Shown here piece by piece: positions 33,501 to 44,511 of a stretch of DNA of 64,000 nucleotides (position 1 is the first letter of the stretch; each line of letters opens with the position of its first letter). The stretch comes from Apiotrichum sp. Y4204 (Eukaryota > Basidiomycota > Tremellomycetes > Trichosporonales > Trichosporonaceae). The stretch is from positions 657,606 to 721,605 of the forward strand of contig JAMYHL010000014.1 of the NCBI GenBank assembly GCA_025531455.1, read 5' to 3'. Made by a program: the position numbers and the translations under genes. Below the pieces are notes generated by a model. It was given only the letters and a program-made list of their open reading frames with translations. It was not told where the DNA came from and searched no databases.

Positions 33501-35889
33501 AGTCGTGTGAGGTAGTCACAAAGACGAAGCGCATGATCAATCTCTCCCTGCCGCGCAGTGCCATGTCTTGGATGTACGGCCTCCCGATCGCGTCCGCAGG
33601 AAGCGCAGCACAGGCGCTCGGAGACTGGCTCTCGCGCACCGGCGTGCGGCAGCTGCCCGCCGACGCCTCGTTCGTGGACACGGTCACCTCTGAGATCCGT
33701 AACCTCACGTATGGCGGCGTGTCACTCGCGCGCCTCCCCAGCGCGGACCAGATTGTCGCGTACGAGGCCGAGCCGCTGACGCTCAAAGGCCTGAGCATGC
33801 TCAATCTCTTCTCCAACTCGGTTCTCGAGCAGCTGCGCCCTTCGCCGACGGGGGTCTCGCCTCAGAACCTGTTCCGTATCAACCTCGACTTCCAGTGGAT
33901 CCCCGCCCCGAGCTTTGCCAGCACCGGCATGGTGTTCAAGTGGATCGGGTTCTACGCGCTCGGTGTCGCCATCTGGCCCGCCTTCGCCACTGTGTACCCC
34001 ACGGTGGAGCGTGCATCGAACGTGCGCGCAAACCAGTACAGGTAAGTTACTGAAGTTCATTGCTTTGCTGACAACAGTAACGGCGCCAGCCCCGTCGCGC
34101 TCTGGCTCGGACACATTCTCTTCGAGCTGCCCAGCATTGTATTTATCTCGACAGTCCTGACCATCATCTTCGCCGTCGCCTCGTCCCAGTTCAACGCGCC
34201 CGGCATTCTGTGGGTCTGCTTTGTGCTCTACGGCATCTCGGCGACGCTCTATGCCTATCTCTTTGCGCTCTTCCTCCGCTCGCCGCTGGCATCCTTCGCC
34301 GCCGTCGCGGGTACAAATGTCGTCCTCGTCCTCCTCTACCTCTCCATGTACCTCCTCATCCTCACGTACGACCGCAGCTCGGCGGCACCGCAGCACCAAA
34401 CGATTGGGCACTACACCATGGCGCTCATCAACCCCGTCCCTAACATCGGTGAGGCTGCTCGCTTGTTTCCTTAGCTGATGCCAGTGCGCGCAACACTCGT
34501 CTCCGTCAACGTCTTCAGCCTCCTCTGCGACGGCCTCGGAAACCGCACATCCAAGCCCTACTCGGACATCAACCAGTTCGGCGGACCGATTCTGTACATG
34601 ATCCTGCAGATGTTTTTCGCGTTTGGCATCCTGGTGTGGGTCGACTCGGGAGCGCCGATTCCGTCCTTCCTCCGTTTCTCGAAGAACAAGCACATCGCAT
34701 CGAGCGGAACGGCCAGCGAGGATGTCGCAGAGGAAGCGCAGCGTGTCACGCAGGCGAGCGATGCGCTCGTCGTTCGTGGCCTGAGCAAAAAGTTCCGCGG
34801 GAACCCGATACTCTCCGTCGACAATGTGTCCTTCGGTGTCGACAATGGCGACACGTTCGCCCTCATCGGACCCAATGGTGCAGGCAAGACCACGACACTG
34901 GCGTGTATTCGTGGCGTGGAGCCGCCGACGCGGGGTGACGTGTTCGTCACCTCGCACTCGATCGTCCAGCGCCGTAACGATGCGTGAGTATCATGTTCCA
35001 TCTAGGATTGTATCTCTGACAGCAGCCGTGCTTCCCTCGGGGTATGCCCGCAGGTAAATGCCATCGACCCGAACCTTACCGTCCGGCAGCACCTGTGGGT
35101 GTATGGCCGGCTGAAGGGCGTTCCGCGGGGCATGCTGGGGCGGGACGTGGACGCGCTCCTCGCCGCCGCCGGATTGGCACCCAAGGCCGACGACCTCGCG
35201 ACGTCCCTCTCGGGCGGCAACCAGCGCAAGCTCGCGCTGGCCATTGCGCTGATCGGCGACCGCCCCGTCGTCCTCATCGACGAGTTCTCGAGCGGTGTCG
35301 ACCCCTTCAGCAAGCGCGAGGCGTGGGCGACCCTCGCGGCGCTGACGCGTGACCGAGCTGTCGTCATGACCACCCACTCGATGGAGGAGGTTGACGCGCT
35401 CGCGTCCCGCGTCGGAATCATTGCGAGCAAAATGCTTGGTAAGTGAAAACCTCTTGTGCATCACCATTAACCCGCCAGCGGTCGGCACGCCGGGGTCGCT
35501 AAAGTCGCGATTCGCGACGTATGAGATCCACCTGTCCGGCGAGCACGTCGACGAGACGCTCAAGTATCTCCACAACGGCGGGTTCGTCACCGCGCGCCCG
35601 TCGTATGACTCCAAGACCCGTGTCTCGATCCCAGACGTGCGCGAGGACCGCCTCGACGCCCTGCTTGGTTTGATGGAGCGCGTGCAGGCCGAGTTGGGGC
35701 TTTCGCACATGGCATTACACGAGTAAGTTACCGCTATCGACGGCGGAAGGATCGACTGTACCGCTGCTGACACACAGGGCGTCGACGGAAACGGCCTTCC
35801 TGTCGATCGTGAACGAGCACAACGTGCAGGAAGACGCGGGGCGCGTCGCGCAGTCCCGAAAGTGGCTATGTTTCGGCCGCAAAGAATAG
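30584..35889 (+). CDS. Full-size ABCA-type ABC transporter
   Basis: Ten exons: 30584-30630, 30668-31148, 31183-31282, 31417-31988, 32033-34041, 34078-34448, 34485-34983, 35026-35438, 35479-35722, 35778-35889; 1615 residues. Layout is (TMD-NBD)x2, forward orientation. A first membrane segment at about 25-45 precedes a large extracytoplasmic loop, as in subfamily A; more membrane segments lie at 225-400. NBD1: Walker A GRNGAAKST (about 493), Q-loop SQRDVLWDEL, signature LSGGQKRK, Walker B LLLLDEISSGLD, H-loop TTHFLDEAD. TMD2 spans about 815-1230. NBD2: GPNGAGKTT (about 1322), signature LSGGNQRK, VVLIDEFSSGVDP, TTHSMEEVD. ABCA proteins mostly move lipids; substrate unknown here. In NBD1 the last Gly of Walker A is Ala, so the two sites may not be equivalent. 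ABCA proteins are uncommon in Dikarya as far as I recall. Confidence 0.93.
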
Positions 35890-35988
35890 ACGTGTTGTAT
35901 TTAGACTATAGTTTCGCGGCATGTTAGTTCGTTGCTCTTCCTCATCTCCAGCACTCGCGGCGCACGGCCCCGCACGCCGGACAGGACA

Positions 35989-36071
35989 GCCTCGTTATAT
36001 CAGTCGGTAGATAGTTTGACTCTTACTACTAAGATATCAAAATGTCATGGGTTCGAGCCCCATACGAGGCT
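35989..36071 (+). tRNA. tRNA-Lys (anticodon CTT) with 10-nt intron
   Basis: Acceptor GCCTCGT/ACGAGGC is fully paired; D arm TATC/GATA; anticodon stem TTTGA/TCAAA; anticodon CTT at 36022-36024; intron 36026-36035 one base after the anticodon; T arm ATGGG/CCCAT with loop TTCGAGC. Discriminator U. Length without intron 73 nt. Confidence 0.93.
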
Positions 36072-36091
36072 TTACGGCGGCGCTCGCGCCG

Positions 36092-36124
36092 AGCCCGAAC
36101 GCGATTCGTGTTCGGGCTGCTTTT
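36092..36124 (+). terminator. Perfect 9-bp hairpin followed by T-run, downstream of tRNA-Lys
   Basis: AGCCCGAAC (36092-36100) pairs with GTTCGGGCT (36110-36118) across a 9-nt loop, followed by GC and TTTT (36121-36124). The TTTT is the first run of four T after the tRNA, so it is the likely Pol III stop; the hairpin may be incidental. Confidence 0.45.
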
Positions 36125-36289
36125 GGCGGTCAGGGATACTGTGGAGAAGGGCCAGGTGACCAGGAAAGGAATATAGGGGCAGTCAGTCGAGTGAGGCTCC
36201 AGTGTCATGTCTCAAACAAACAACCACAAGTCCATGAGTCCCGAGGTATAACTCTGCCAGAACCAGGCCAAGAGACCAGCTTGAATCCG

Positions 36290-37813
36290 CTAGTCCCCGA
36301 TCTCCTCCCTCCCAAACACATCACTCTCCTCGCCCTCGGCCCGCTCCTCCCACCCACCATGGGTGCGTACCACGCCCTCTTCAATCTCGCTGGCGCGGAC
36401 CAACCGCTCTCCAATGGCCATCATGCCCTCAGGCTCATCGAGGGGGTTATCGTCCTCCTCGTCTTCACGCGGCGCCACGCTCGGCAGCCGCAGCCGGCCC
36501 TGGAGGAGTGCCTCGGCATACGCCTCCTGCTCGTCCTCGTCCTCCTCGTCATCGCCGAACGGCGTGTCACGCGGCATGAACAGAGGCGTGCGCCGCGAGC
36601 TCGCGCCAGGACCGGGCGTCACGCTCTCCCGCCCAAAGTACGGAGAGGCGCGGCTCGCGCCCGGAGTGGGTGTCGCTGCGATCGAGACGGAGCGTGTGGC
36701 GTTACGCATGTTCCGCACGTGTGGGAGCGGGGCGCGCATCGGGTTGTCGAGCGCGAGAGACGTCGACGAGTAACGGCCTGTTCCTGCCTTTCCGCCCTGT
36801 GTACGGGAACGCGAGCGTGAAAGAGCGATAGATACAGAGCGAGATGAGAGACGAGAGCTGGGAGGCGCGTATTGACTCGGGGGAAGCGGCGGGTATGGTT
36901 CGATGATGAGGACGAGCTGAACGGAAGTGGTACCAAAACCTGGGAGTGAGATCAGATCACGGATATGTCATCTCACCTTGATACGAGAGGTCGACATCCG
37001 GCTTCCAGTCCTTTATGTTCCGCTCGTCTTCTAAGCCCTCTGGTGATGGAGCATACTCATCGTTCTCGCCGACTTCGTCAAAGTCAACAGGCTCTTCCTT
37101 GATCTGGATAAAGTCGTCATCATCATCCTGCGCGATAATGTCGTCTTCTTCTTCTATCCTCTCGTCAAGGCTCTCGCTGCGGTTTCGCGCCCTCCTGGAT
37201 CTGCGCGGAGCCTCAGAGGTCGCCTTGCGTTTCCGGCTCGGCTCCGCTTCGGGAGCAGGGGGCGGCGATGGCGGTCGCAGTGAGAATGTCTTTTTCTGAA
37301 CATCAGCTCAAGGTGCCTTGGTTTAGCTGACTTTGAGAAGGACTACTTCCGTTCTTGTCGTCTTGCGGAGAAAGTAGCAGTATTGGTAGCCCTCTGAATC
37401 GTCAGGATGACCGATACCAAACACATCCATCCTTCGCTTACCTCCTCGTTCAACATGCACTTTATGCTTCTTCCAATCCTTTTCCACAGTGAGAAGGTGC
37501 TCCATCCTGAAGTGATAGTCAGAGGAGGTTCAGAGCTGATATACAAAGACCATCACCCGTCAGTTGCCCTTTCCTTCACTCACTTGCTCTGCATCGCGCC
37601 GATAACGAGGTTGAGCACGCGCTCGCTCATCCACAACACATGGCGCTCGTCGAGATACAGAAACGTCGGCACAACACGATAGTTTGATGCGCGGAGATAG
37701 TACGCGTTGCGCGTTGAGAAGCGCATGTCGCTGTAATGCTGAGATATGTGAGAGAGGATGCACAGATGTTGATGCGGGGGAAAGTCTGAAGAACGAAGAA
37801 GCAGACCATCCAT
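36290..37813 (-). CDS. Unknown 441-residue protein, probably nuclear
   Basis: Exons 37584-37813, 37442-37506, 37332-37393, 36977-37295, 36290-36939; phases agree. The N-terminal ~130 residues look folded (NYRVVPTFLYLDERHVLW, ERVLNLVIGAM, YQYCYFLRKT). A Pro-rich and basic stretch follows (SRKRKATSEAPRRSRRAR, a likely NLS), then an acidic run with IKEEPVDFDE near 184, which fits a sumoylation consensus, then Ser/Arg-rich and acidic disordered sequence to the end. The 48-nt intron 37394-37441 is a multiple of three with no stop, so retention would add 16 residues. The 5' end is uncertain: the ATG at 37813 is simplest, but upstream sequence from 37914 also carries ATGs and weak splice sites. It is divergent from RPT5 (389 bp between start codons). 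No family recognised. Confidence 0.65.
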
Positions 37814-38202
37814 CTTTCATTATGGATATTCTGGACGTGCCTCCATTTGGCTGCACACCTCAACCACCATCACTCACTTCCAAGATGGGCCAGTACCCAG
37901 TTCGGTTGCGTCATTCCCACGCGACACCCTCATTAAAGATTGGCACGCTTTGATTTCGATATTGTTAATCAACTTTTCCTAATCCAATTCTAATAGCGCC
38001 CTGGTGGTGGCTCCGCTGACGAGTCCCGGTTGGGATTGTTTTGGTTCCGTGTGCCACCAAGAGATGCGTACGCAGCGTCAACGACACACAAGAACATGAT
38101 CGATCATCTCGACAACATCCATCCACCTCCTCGAGACATCGCGACAACTCTCGACTACAAACCCTTTCTTCACTACCCCGCTTCCGTTCCAGACCCACCA
38201 CC

Positions 38203-39960
38203 ATGTCGCAGCCTTCCCCCGACCCCCCCGCGCCTCCCCCGAACAACCCCTCCCCGAGCGAAAAGGCGTCCGCTGAGAGCTCGTCCGCTGCTGCCGAGAC
38301 CGCCGCGGCCACAGGCGACGACGTGCGGATGGAGGAGGAGCCCAAGCCCGTGGAGGAGAAGTGGGAGGACATTCCGGACCACGTCTTGAATGTGAGTATG
38401 GTGCAAGGAGCTGATACGTGAATGCTCTCCAGCTCCTGCTTTCTGGCGTTCGCAGCATGCAGACATCCATTGCAACACTGGCTGACAGACAGGGCGACGC
38501 GCAGGAGATCCGCATGCAGACTCGCATGATCGACAACGAGGTCAAGATGATGCGCCAGGAGAACCTCCGTCTTGCGCACGAGCGAAACCAGATGCAGGAC
38601 AGGATCAAGGACAACACGACCAAGATCAAGCAGAACAACGTCCTCCCGTACCTTGTGTCCAAGGTTGTTGAGGTGGGTGCAGAAGGTGATGGGCACACAC
38701 TGACGGCAGATTCTTGACGTCGATGCCGAGATCCAGGAGGGCGCTGCACACAACGAGCAGAACGCCAAGAAGTCGAAATGTGCCGTCATCAAGACATCGA
38801 CGCGTCAGGTAGGTTCACCAACCTCTCAATTCCCAAGCTCACAATAGACCGTCTTCCTCCCAATCATTGGTCTCGTTCCCCATGAGGAGCTCAGCCCAGG
38901 AGACCTTATTGGTGTCAACAAGGACTCTTACCTCGTTCTTGACAAGTTGCCAGATGGTGAGCTTACTGGCCGAAAGAAGCTGACAATTCAGAGTATGACG
39001 CGCGTGTAAAGGCGATGGAGGTGGATGAGAAGCCAACCGAGTCGTATGCCGACATTGGTGGTGCCGATAAGCAGATTGAGGAGCTCGTTGAGGCCATGTA
39101 CGTGAGCTGTCGCGTCATAAGCTGACCCAAGTGTGCTTCCGATGCAGCAGGCCGACAAGTTCAAGACGCTGGGTATTAAGCCTCCGAAGGGAGTGCTCAT
39201 GTACGGACCGCCGGGTACTGGAAAGACTCTTCTTGCGCGTGCTTGTGCGGCTCAGACCAACGCGTGCTTCCTGAAGCTTGCCGGTCCTTCCCTGGTTCAG
39301 GTGAGTGCTGACGCTGTACTTCCGCTGACGTTCAGATGTACATTGGTGACGGCGCCAAGCTTGTCCGCGACGCATTCGAGCTCGCAAAGCAGAAGGCACC
39401 GGCGATCATCTTTATTGACGAGTTGGACGCCATCGGTACCAAGCGTTTCGACAGCAACAAGGCTGGTGACCGTGAAGTTCAGCGTACCATGCTTGAACTC
39501 CTCAACCAGCTGGACGGCTTCTCCAGTGACGAGCGCATCAAGGTCATTGCCGCGACTAACCGTATCGACATTCTCGACCCCGCACTACTCCGTTCTGGTC
39601 GTCTGGACCGCAAGATCGAGTTCCCGTTGCCAAACGAGTCGGCACGCGAGCGTATCCTGCAGATTCACGCCCGTAAGCTCAACCACAAGGGTGTCAACTT
39701 TGAGGAGCTGGCCCGGTCGACTGAGGACTTCAACGGTGCCCAGCTTAAGGCTGTCTGTGTGGAGGCTGGCATGGTAGGTCGACCGCTTGTGACAAACCTA
39801 ACTCGCAGCTCGCGTTGCGACAGAACGCAACACAGCTCACCCACGAGCATTTCCACGGCGGTATCCTCGAAGTGCAGGCCCGCAAGGCGAAGGAGCACCA
39901 CGTGCGTATCTGTTGTCTTGTCCCATTGTCCGCAGCTGACATATCCAGTACTTTGCCTAA
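38203..39960 (+). CDS. RPT5: 26S proteasome regulatory ATPase Rpt5
   Basis: Nine exons: 38203-38391, 38433-38672, 38710-38808, 38848-38956, 38992-39097, 39132-39300, 39336-39773, 39809-39901, 39949-39960; 484 residues. It forms part of the hexameric ATPase ring that unfolds substrates into the 20S core. A disordered Pro/Ser/Ala N-terminus (about 60 residues) precedes the coiled coil (about 65-140) and OB domain. AAA motifs: Walker A GPPGTGKT (about 274), Walker [12 protein letters not shown] (about 328), second region of homology [19 protein letters not shown]. The final exon is just 12 nt (Y-F-A-stop) and supplies the C-terminal tail that docks in the 20S alpha pocket; the usual Tyr at the penultimate position of this HbYX tail is Phe here. 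If the last intron is retained the tail is lost. Confidence 0.96.
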
Positions 39961-40268
39961 TCTAACAATGTGTATGCATGGAGAGGGAGGCGCTGTAGAC
40001 AGATACCATTATGTGATGACATGTGCACAGAGGCCTCATGGTAGATAGAAGGGGACATAGGGTCAGGGACCGATGTCGGGTGGATGGGGCACGCATCTGC
40101 TGTGACACCAACTGCGTACTGGATACTGGATCCATTATCTCCATGGTTGCTCTCAACGTTGTTGAGGATGTTAAAAGGGTCATGTGACGCTGTGTTCTTG
40201 TACCAGTACCGGTGTCTCTGTGATGCCCGCCGCGGTTCCCCTTGCCGATCGCGAATACATCTCGTGCA

Positions 40269-40274
40269 TATTTA
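40269..40274 (+). promoter_or_regulatory. TATA-like element
   Basis: TATTTA 45-50 nt before the ATG at 40319. Confidence 0.4.
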
Positions 40275-40318
40275 TGCTCACATACAGCTGCAGGACTTTG
40301 TTCAGAAACACCTCCATC

Positions 40319-40733
40319 ATGTCCGCCGTTTCCGCCGCCGACATCGAACATCACAACTCCCTGGCGGTCGATGCACCAGTGAGTGCCAATCCCCTATATC
40401 CACTACAAACCGCAGACCACACTCGTCCAGGGCGTGCAGGCGCAGCTCACGTGGCGCGGCGGCGTCGCGCCGTACTACGTCTTTGTCCATCCCGGCGGCC
40501 AGCTGTCTGCAGCCCCTCTCGTCGACCTCGGCACCACCTCGGACACCAACATCAAGTGGGACGTCGGCCTTCCGCCCGGCACCGGGGTGTAAGTCCTCAG
40601 TTCGGGATCATCTTACGGAAGTACCATTCGTGTTGTCGACCGCACGGGATTCACTGCGTACACTTCCCCCATCACGGTGCAGGCCGAGGACGAGGGCGAG
40701 GGCGAGGCCTCGCCCGCTCGGCAATCCGCGTAG
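40319..40733 (+). CDS. Small Kre9/Knh1-like domain protein without signal peptide
   Basis: Exons 40319-40378, 40416-40588, 40622-40733; 114 residues. The body is a single short beta-sandwich-like repeat: QAQLTWRGGVAPYYVFVHPGG, then TSDTNIKWDV, LPPGTGVTIRVVDRTGFTAY and SPITVQ. This pattern is that of the Ser/Thr-rich GPI-anchored Kre9/Knh1-like domain found in many basidiomycete extracellular proteins. Here the first 20 residues (MSAVSAADIEHHNSLAVDAP) are hydrophilic, not a signal peptide, and the tail is an acidic Glu/Gly run followed by SPARQSA without a GPI signal. It may therefore be cytosolic, or the true first exon is missed. Intron 2 is only 33 nt. Confidence 0.75.
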
Positions 40734-42155
40734 ACGGCTGAGTGGCTGACCGGGCGGGGGTGCGGCGTAATGCACCACCACCACCGTGCCCGCGATACAC
40801 GGCGCATCACAGCGATTTCCAGTCGGGCCTGGCTGTCGTCTGTACAGTCGTGATCGTATAATGCCGCAGTTCCTCGAGACCCGACATGCCAGTGGTGACG
40901 GGACTTGTATATCGCAAGGTTTGTTGTCAGAGTCAGTCGAGGTGAGATTGTCGCACCGGTCAGCTGTGCCCCACGCCATGGACACCTGTCCAAGGCTTGG
41001 TACGACGCACGCTGGCCGATAGTCATTTGCGCAGAGAAGGTACTCGGGCAAGGTCAGCCGGACTGTCTCAAATGGGTCCAGAAGACCTCCACGCGCTTGA
41101 GACCATTGAGCACATTGCCGTGGAGAGTTAGGTGCGATTGCGCGAGAAGGGAGGTAAGAGGACATGGAGGCTCCGCCTCGATCCCTGTGTGGCGAAAACG
41201 CTTGCGGCAGATAGTGCCACGTCCACACGCGCCACACGTCCACTCATACCCCCGTTCTCTGAGAGTTGGTGCTCTTCCATCAAGTACATGCCGCATGGGT
41301 CAACTCCTCGGAGAGGTTATTACTTTAGTAGGCCCAGTTTGGGCTGGATCTGTAGATATCCCTTAGCCCGTAGTGGAGCTGCGGCCCCTTACATGCGTCA
41401 CAACCTCTCCCCGTGATGAGATAACATGATCATACCTTCCTGGGTAGTCACTTCCGCTTCTATCTGGGTGCGCGGCGAGGCATATATAGATGCTGCGCGT
41501 AGGATAGGAAGAACCCTTGGACACCCTGGGGCCTAGAGCCGAATTTAGTCCGCTTGATAAGCCAGGTGATCGCCGACGGCGTTGTCAACACCAGGCATCC
41601 ATGGGCGCCGTTGACATTCTCGAAAAAAAAAAAGAGAGATCGAGACCGTCAATGACGTAGTGCAACGGTCCATCACGTCGCGCCTCCCAGATTCCAGCTA
41701 ACGGCCGTACAGCGGGGATGGAGTGTAGTCTCAGGGCCGCGCTTGCTCGCGCTCCGTTCTGCGCGGCTTCGGCGCAGCGACAGCGGCGGCGGCGCGCTTG
41801 CGCTCCGCTCCTGCGCAGCGTCATCAGTCAGCGCTTGTTGGACCACGTCGGCGGGTCGCTTATCGCCAGTGGAGGAGTGGAGGTTTGATGTGGAGCATGT
41901 GGAGGTTGGGTGGATTGCCACTGAGGCCACTGAAAAAAAAAGTCGAAAAAATAAGACGGAGATGAGCACAACGTAAGATAAACAAAATGTTGGCCTTCGG
42001 CCATGGCTTCAGCAACGTCAGAGCTCTTCGATCAGACTGCGCATTCTCCGCTCTCCCCTCTCCTGGAAAGAATAAATAGCGGGCTTGAAGGCATCTCAAG
42101 AACTCAAGACCAAAGACCCACCAGAATAGATCCCCAACCTCTATCACTCTAAACA
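40734..42155. other. Intergenic region upstream of alcohol dehydrogenase
   Basis: No gene recognised. TATATA at about 41482 has no convincing ORF after it. Between 41,725 and 41,820 a GC-rich segment repeats TTGCTCGCGCTCCG-like units. AATAAATA at 42071-42078 is the likely TATA box of the next gene, 78-85 nt before its ATG. Confidence 0.45.
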
Positions 42156-43325
42156 ATGACGACCGAAACCCCCAAGCAGTACACTGGCCAGGCGGCCATG
42201 GAGAGGCAGGTCGAGGGCAAGTTTGACCTCCGCCCGCACAGCTACACGCCGCGCCCGTTCACCGAGGACGACGTCGTGGTCAAGATCGAGTGCTGCGGTG
42301 TCTGTGGCGTGAGTAGAGCGGGGCGGGACCTTGGGATCCGCCTCAAACAACATTTCACGGTGCTGACCGCAGTCTGACCTCCACACGATCACCTGCGGCT
42401 GGAGTGAGCACAACAACTTCCCCGCGATTGTGGGCCACGAGATTGTCGGCAAGGTGGTGCGCGCGGGCGGGAACACGACACACAAGGTCGGCGACCGCGT
42501 CGGCTTTGGTGCGCAGTGCGGCTCGTGCCGCAAGTGCGACAACTGCAAGAACAATCTCGAAAACTACTGCCTGAACGGAAACTGCGGGACGTACCAGGGC
42601 AAGACGGGCGACGCGACGCAGCCGTACACCCAGGGCGGGTACGCCGACTACTACCAGGGCCCCGGGCACTTTGCCGTGCGTATCCCCGATGAGCTCGACT
42701 CTGCCACTGCCGCGCCGATGCTCTGTGCCGGTGTGACCACCTTTTCTCCGTTGAAGAAGTACGGCGCCGGTCCGGGTAAGAAGGTCGGCATCGTTGGTAT
42801 TGGCGGTCTCGGCCACCTCGGCGTCCAGTTTGCGGCGGCCCTCGGCGCGGACACCTATGCCATCTCCCACTCGGACAGCAAGCGCGCTGACGCCGAGAAG
42901 CTCGGTGCCAAGGGCTTTGGTAAGTTACCACTTCTGAGTTTCTGATGCTGACAAAAGTCGCGACCAAGGACCCCAAGGCCGCGCTCGCCGAGCACCGCAA
43001 CACGTTCGACATCATCCTGTGCACCTCGTTCCAGGACGACATGCCACTCCAGGAGCTCTACCTCCCGCTCCTGAAGACGCGCGGCAACCTCATCGTCGTC
43101 GGTCTTCCCGAGGGCGGCGTGCCTCCTGGCGGATGGGCCCTCCTCGGCAAGAGCATCACTGGCTCGCTCATCGGCTCGCCCGAGGAGCTCCGCGAGATGT
43201 TCGACCTCGCCGTCGAGAAGAACGTGCGCACCTGGATCGAGAAGCGCCCCATGAGCGAGGCCACCCAGGCCGTCCAGGACATGCACTCTGGCAAGGCCAG
43301 GTTCCGCTACGTCCTTATGAACTAG
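42156..43325 (+). CDS. Zinc-dependent NADP(H) alcohol dehydrogenase (cinnamyl/Adh6 type)
   Basis: Exons 42156-42308, 42373-42919, 42958-43325; 355 residues, the family length. Catalytic zinc region: ECCGVCGSDLHTITCGW and GHEIVGKV; structural zinc site CGSCRKCDNC...NYC with four cysteines; cofactor Rossmann motif GIGGLGHLGVQFAAALG followed by SHSDSKR, where the Ser and Lys/Arg suggest NADP preference. The long NCGTYQGKTGDATQPYTQGGYADY block is typical of the CAD/Adh6 subfamily, which reduces aromatic and branched aldehydes. Likely cytosolic. TATA at 42071. The gene converges with the zinc-ribbon gene 0.8 kb downstream. Confidence 0.94.
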
Positions 43326-44102
43326 GTGCTAGAGTAGCAGATAAGTAGCTAGATAGATAGATAAGATGGTAGATTGCAGTGGCATCTCTGTCGTTACTTG
43401 TATGAATGACTGTCTGTTGAACCCAAAAAACACATGAGCACGACACGACACATCTCAATGAGCAAGTTAAGGCCCTCCAGACCAGCTATGCCCACTTCGC
43501 GCCCCAGCGTCCAGCGTACAGTGACATTTCATTCGCACTCAAAGCACGCGAGCACTCGCGTCGCGCTCCGAGCTTGTCACCACCCAAAAAGTTGGTGTCT
43601 GCCCGGCTTGCTCTGCGCAGCCATTCGTAGTCCAATCCTCTTGTAAGCGCCAATGCCACCCTGGCCTGGCTGATCCGTTGCCGGCCTGCCAGAAGCCCGT
43701 TGCGGGGCCCCAAACCAGGGTGATTACCAGAGCTGCAAGACCAAGCACAAAGTCGTGAGACTTTGGTGGGGCTCGAACACTGGAGCTAGAGGAGACTCGA
43801 CGAACACGTTGGCGCGCTGAAGCAAGGAGCTCCGTAGTGCGTGCAAACACCTTCCCAAATCCGTTACAGATAATTTTGAGAAATCGAGATGTCTCTTATG
43901 GGGAGCGCTGGGGGGAACAAGGACAGGGTCTCACTCTTCTGTTGCATCGGTCTCTGCCCCTCCTATACATACATGGAATACCGAAGAGATCCACACGCCG
44001 AGATCACGAGAGACCTGCTCCTGGTCAGTACCACAGCTCATTGCAACGAGCAGTCATCCCACCGCCTCACCTCCGATCACCAAACCTGTTCCCTATTCCC
44101 TC
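43326..44102. other. Intergenic region between convergent genes
   Basis: Holds 3' ends only. TAGA tetranucleotide repeats at 43,350-43,362. No gene or tRNA recognised. Confidence 0.45.
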
Positions 44103-44511
44103 CTAGCGTGCTCTCAAAGCATCCAGCAGGAACTCAAAGAAGAATCCGGGTGGGGGGCCGCCGGGTGGGGCGCGGGGCCGCGGGGCCCGCAGAGCTGGTT
44201 GTGGCCAGCGCGTAAGTGCAGGATTCGGCATGGGGGATGGGATCCACGTTGGCCCCAGCATCGGGTACGGGAGCAGCTGTGTCTGTTTGCGCGCCTCGCC
44301 GCCGCACTCGGGACAGATGCCGGAGAGGTTGTACGTGATGCACTCGCAGAAATGGCACCGGGGGCTGCCTGGGTGTCAGCGCGAATGGAGTAGAGCTTCC
44401 CGCTGTCTCCCCGGTTATCCATAACTCACACGCTTTGCAGTATCCCCAGGCGGCCTGCATGAGCGAGGTCGCGTTCGTCGGCTTGCCGCAGAGGGGACAG
44501 CGCTGGTCCAT
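44103..44511 (-). CDS. Small zinc-ribbon protein
   Basis: Exons 44430-44511 and 44103-44368; 115 residues. Cysteine pairs run through the first 50 residues: CPLCG, then GYCKAC, CHFCEC and CPECG, a double zinc-ribbon/treble-clef-like arrangement. Splicing of the 61-nt intron at GC-GT|GTGAGT restores YCKACSPRCHFCEC. The C-terminal half is Pro-rich (PRAPPGGPPPG) and ends FFFEFLLDALRAR. No specific family recognised; such proteins often sit in protein or RNA complexes. The reading frame of exon 2 differs from the longest ORF there, and was chosen for cysteine spacing. Confidence 0.72.

Noticed and set aside
41585..41976. Short ORFs at 41.6-42.0 kb after a TATATA at 41482
   Set aside because: Built from GC-rich repeat sequence in several overlapping frames; no start context, motif or splice signals.
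43744..43790. Possible minus-strand tRNA around GTTCGAGCCCC
   Set aside because: The sequence around the loop does not pair as a T stem and no other arm fits.
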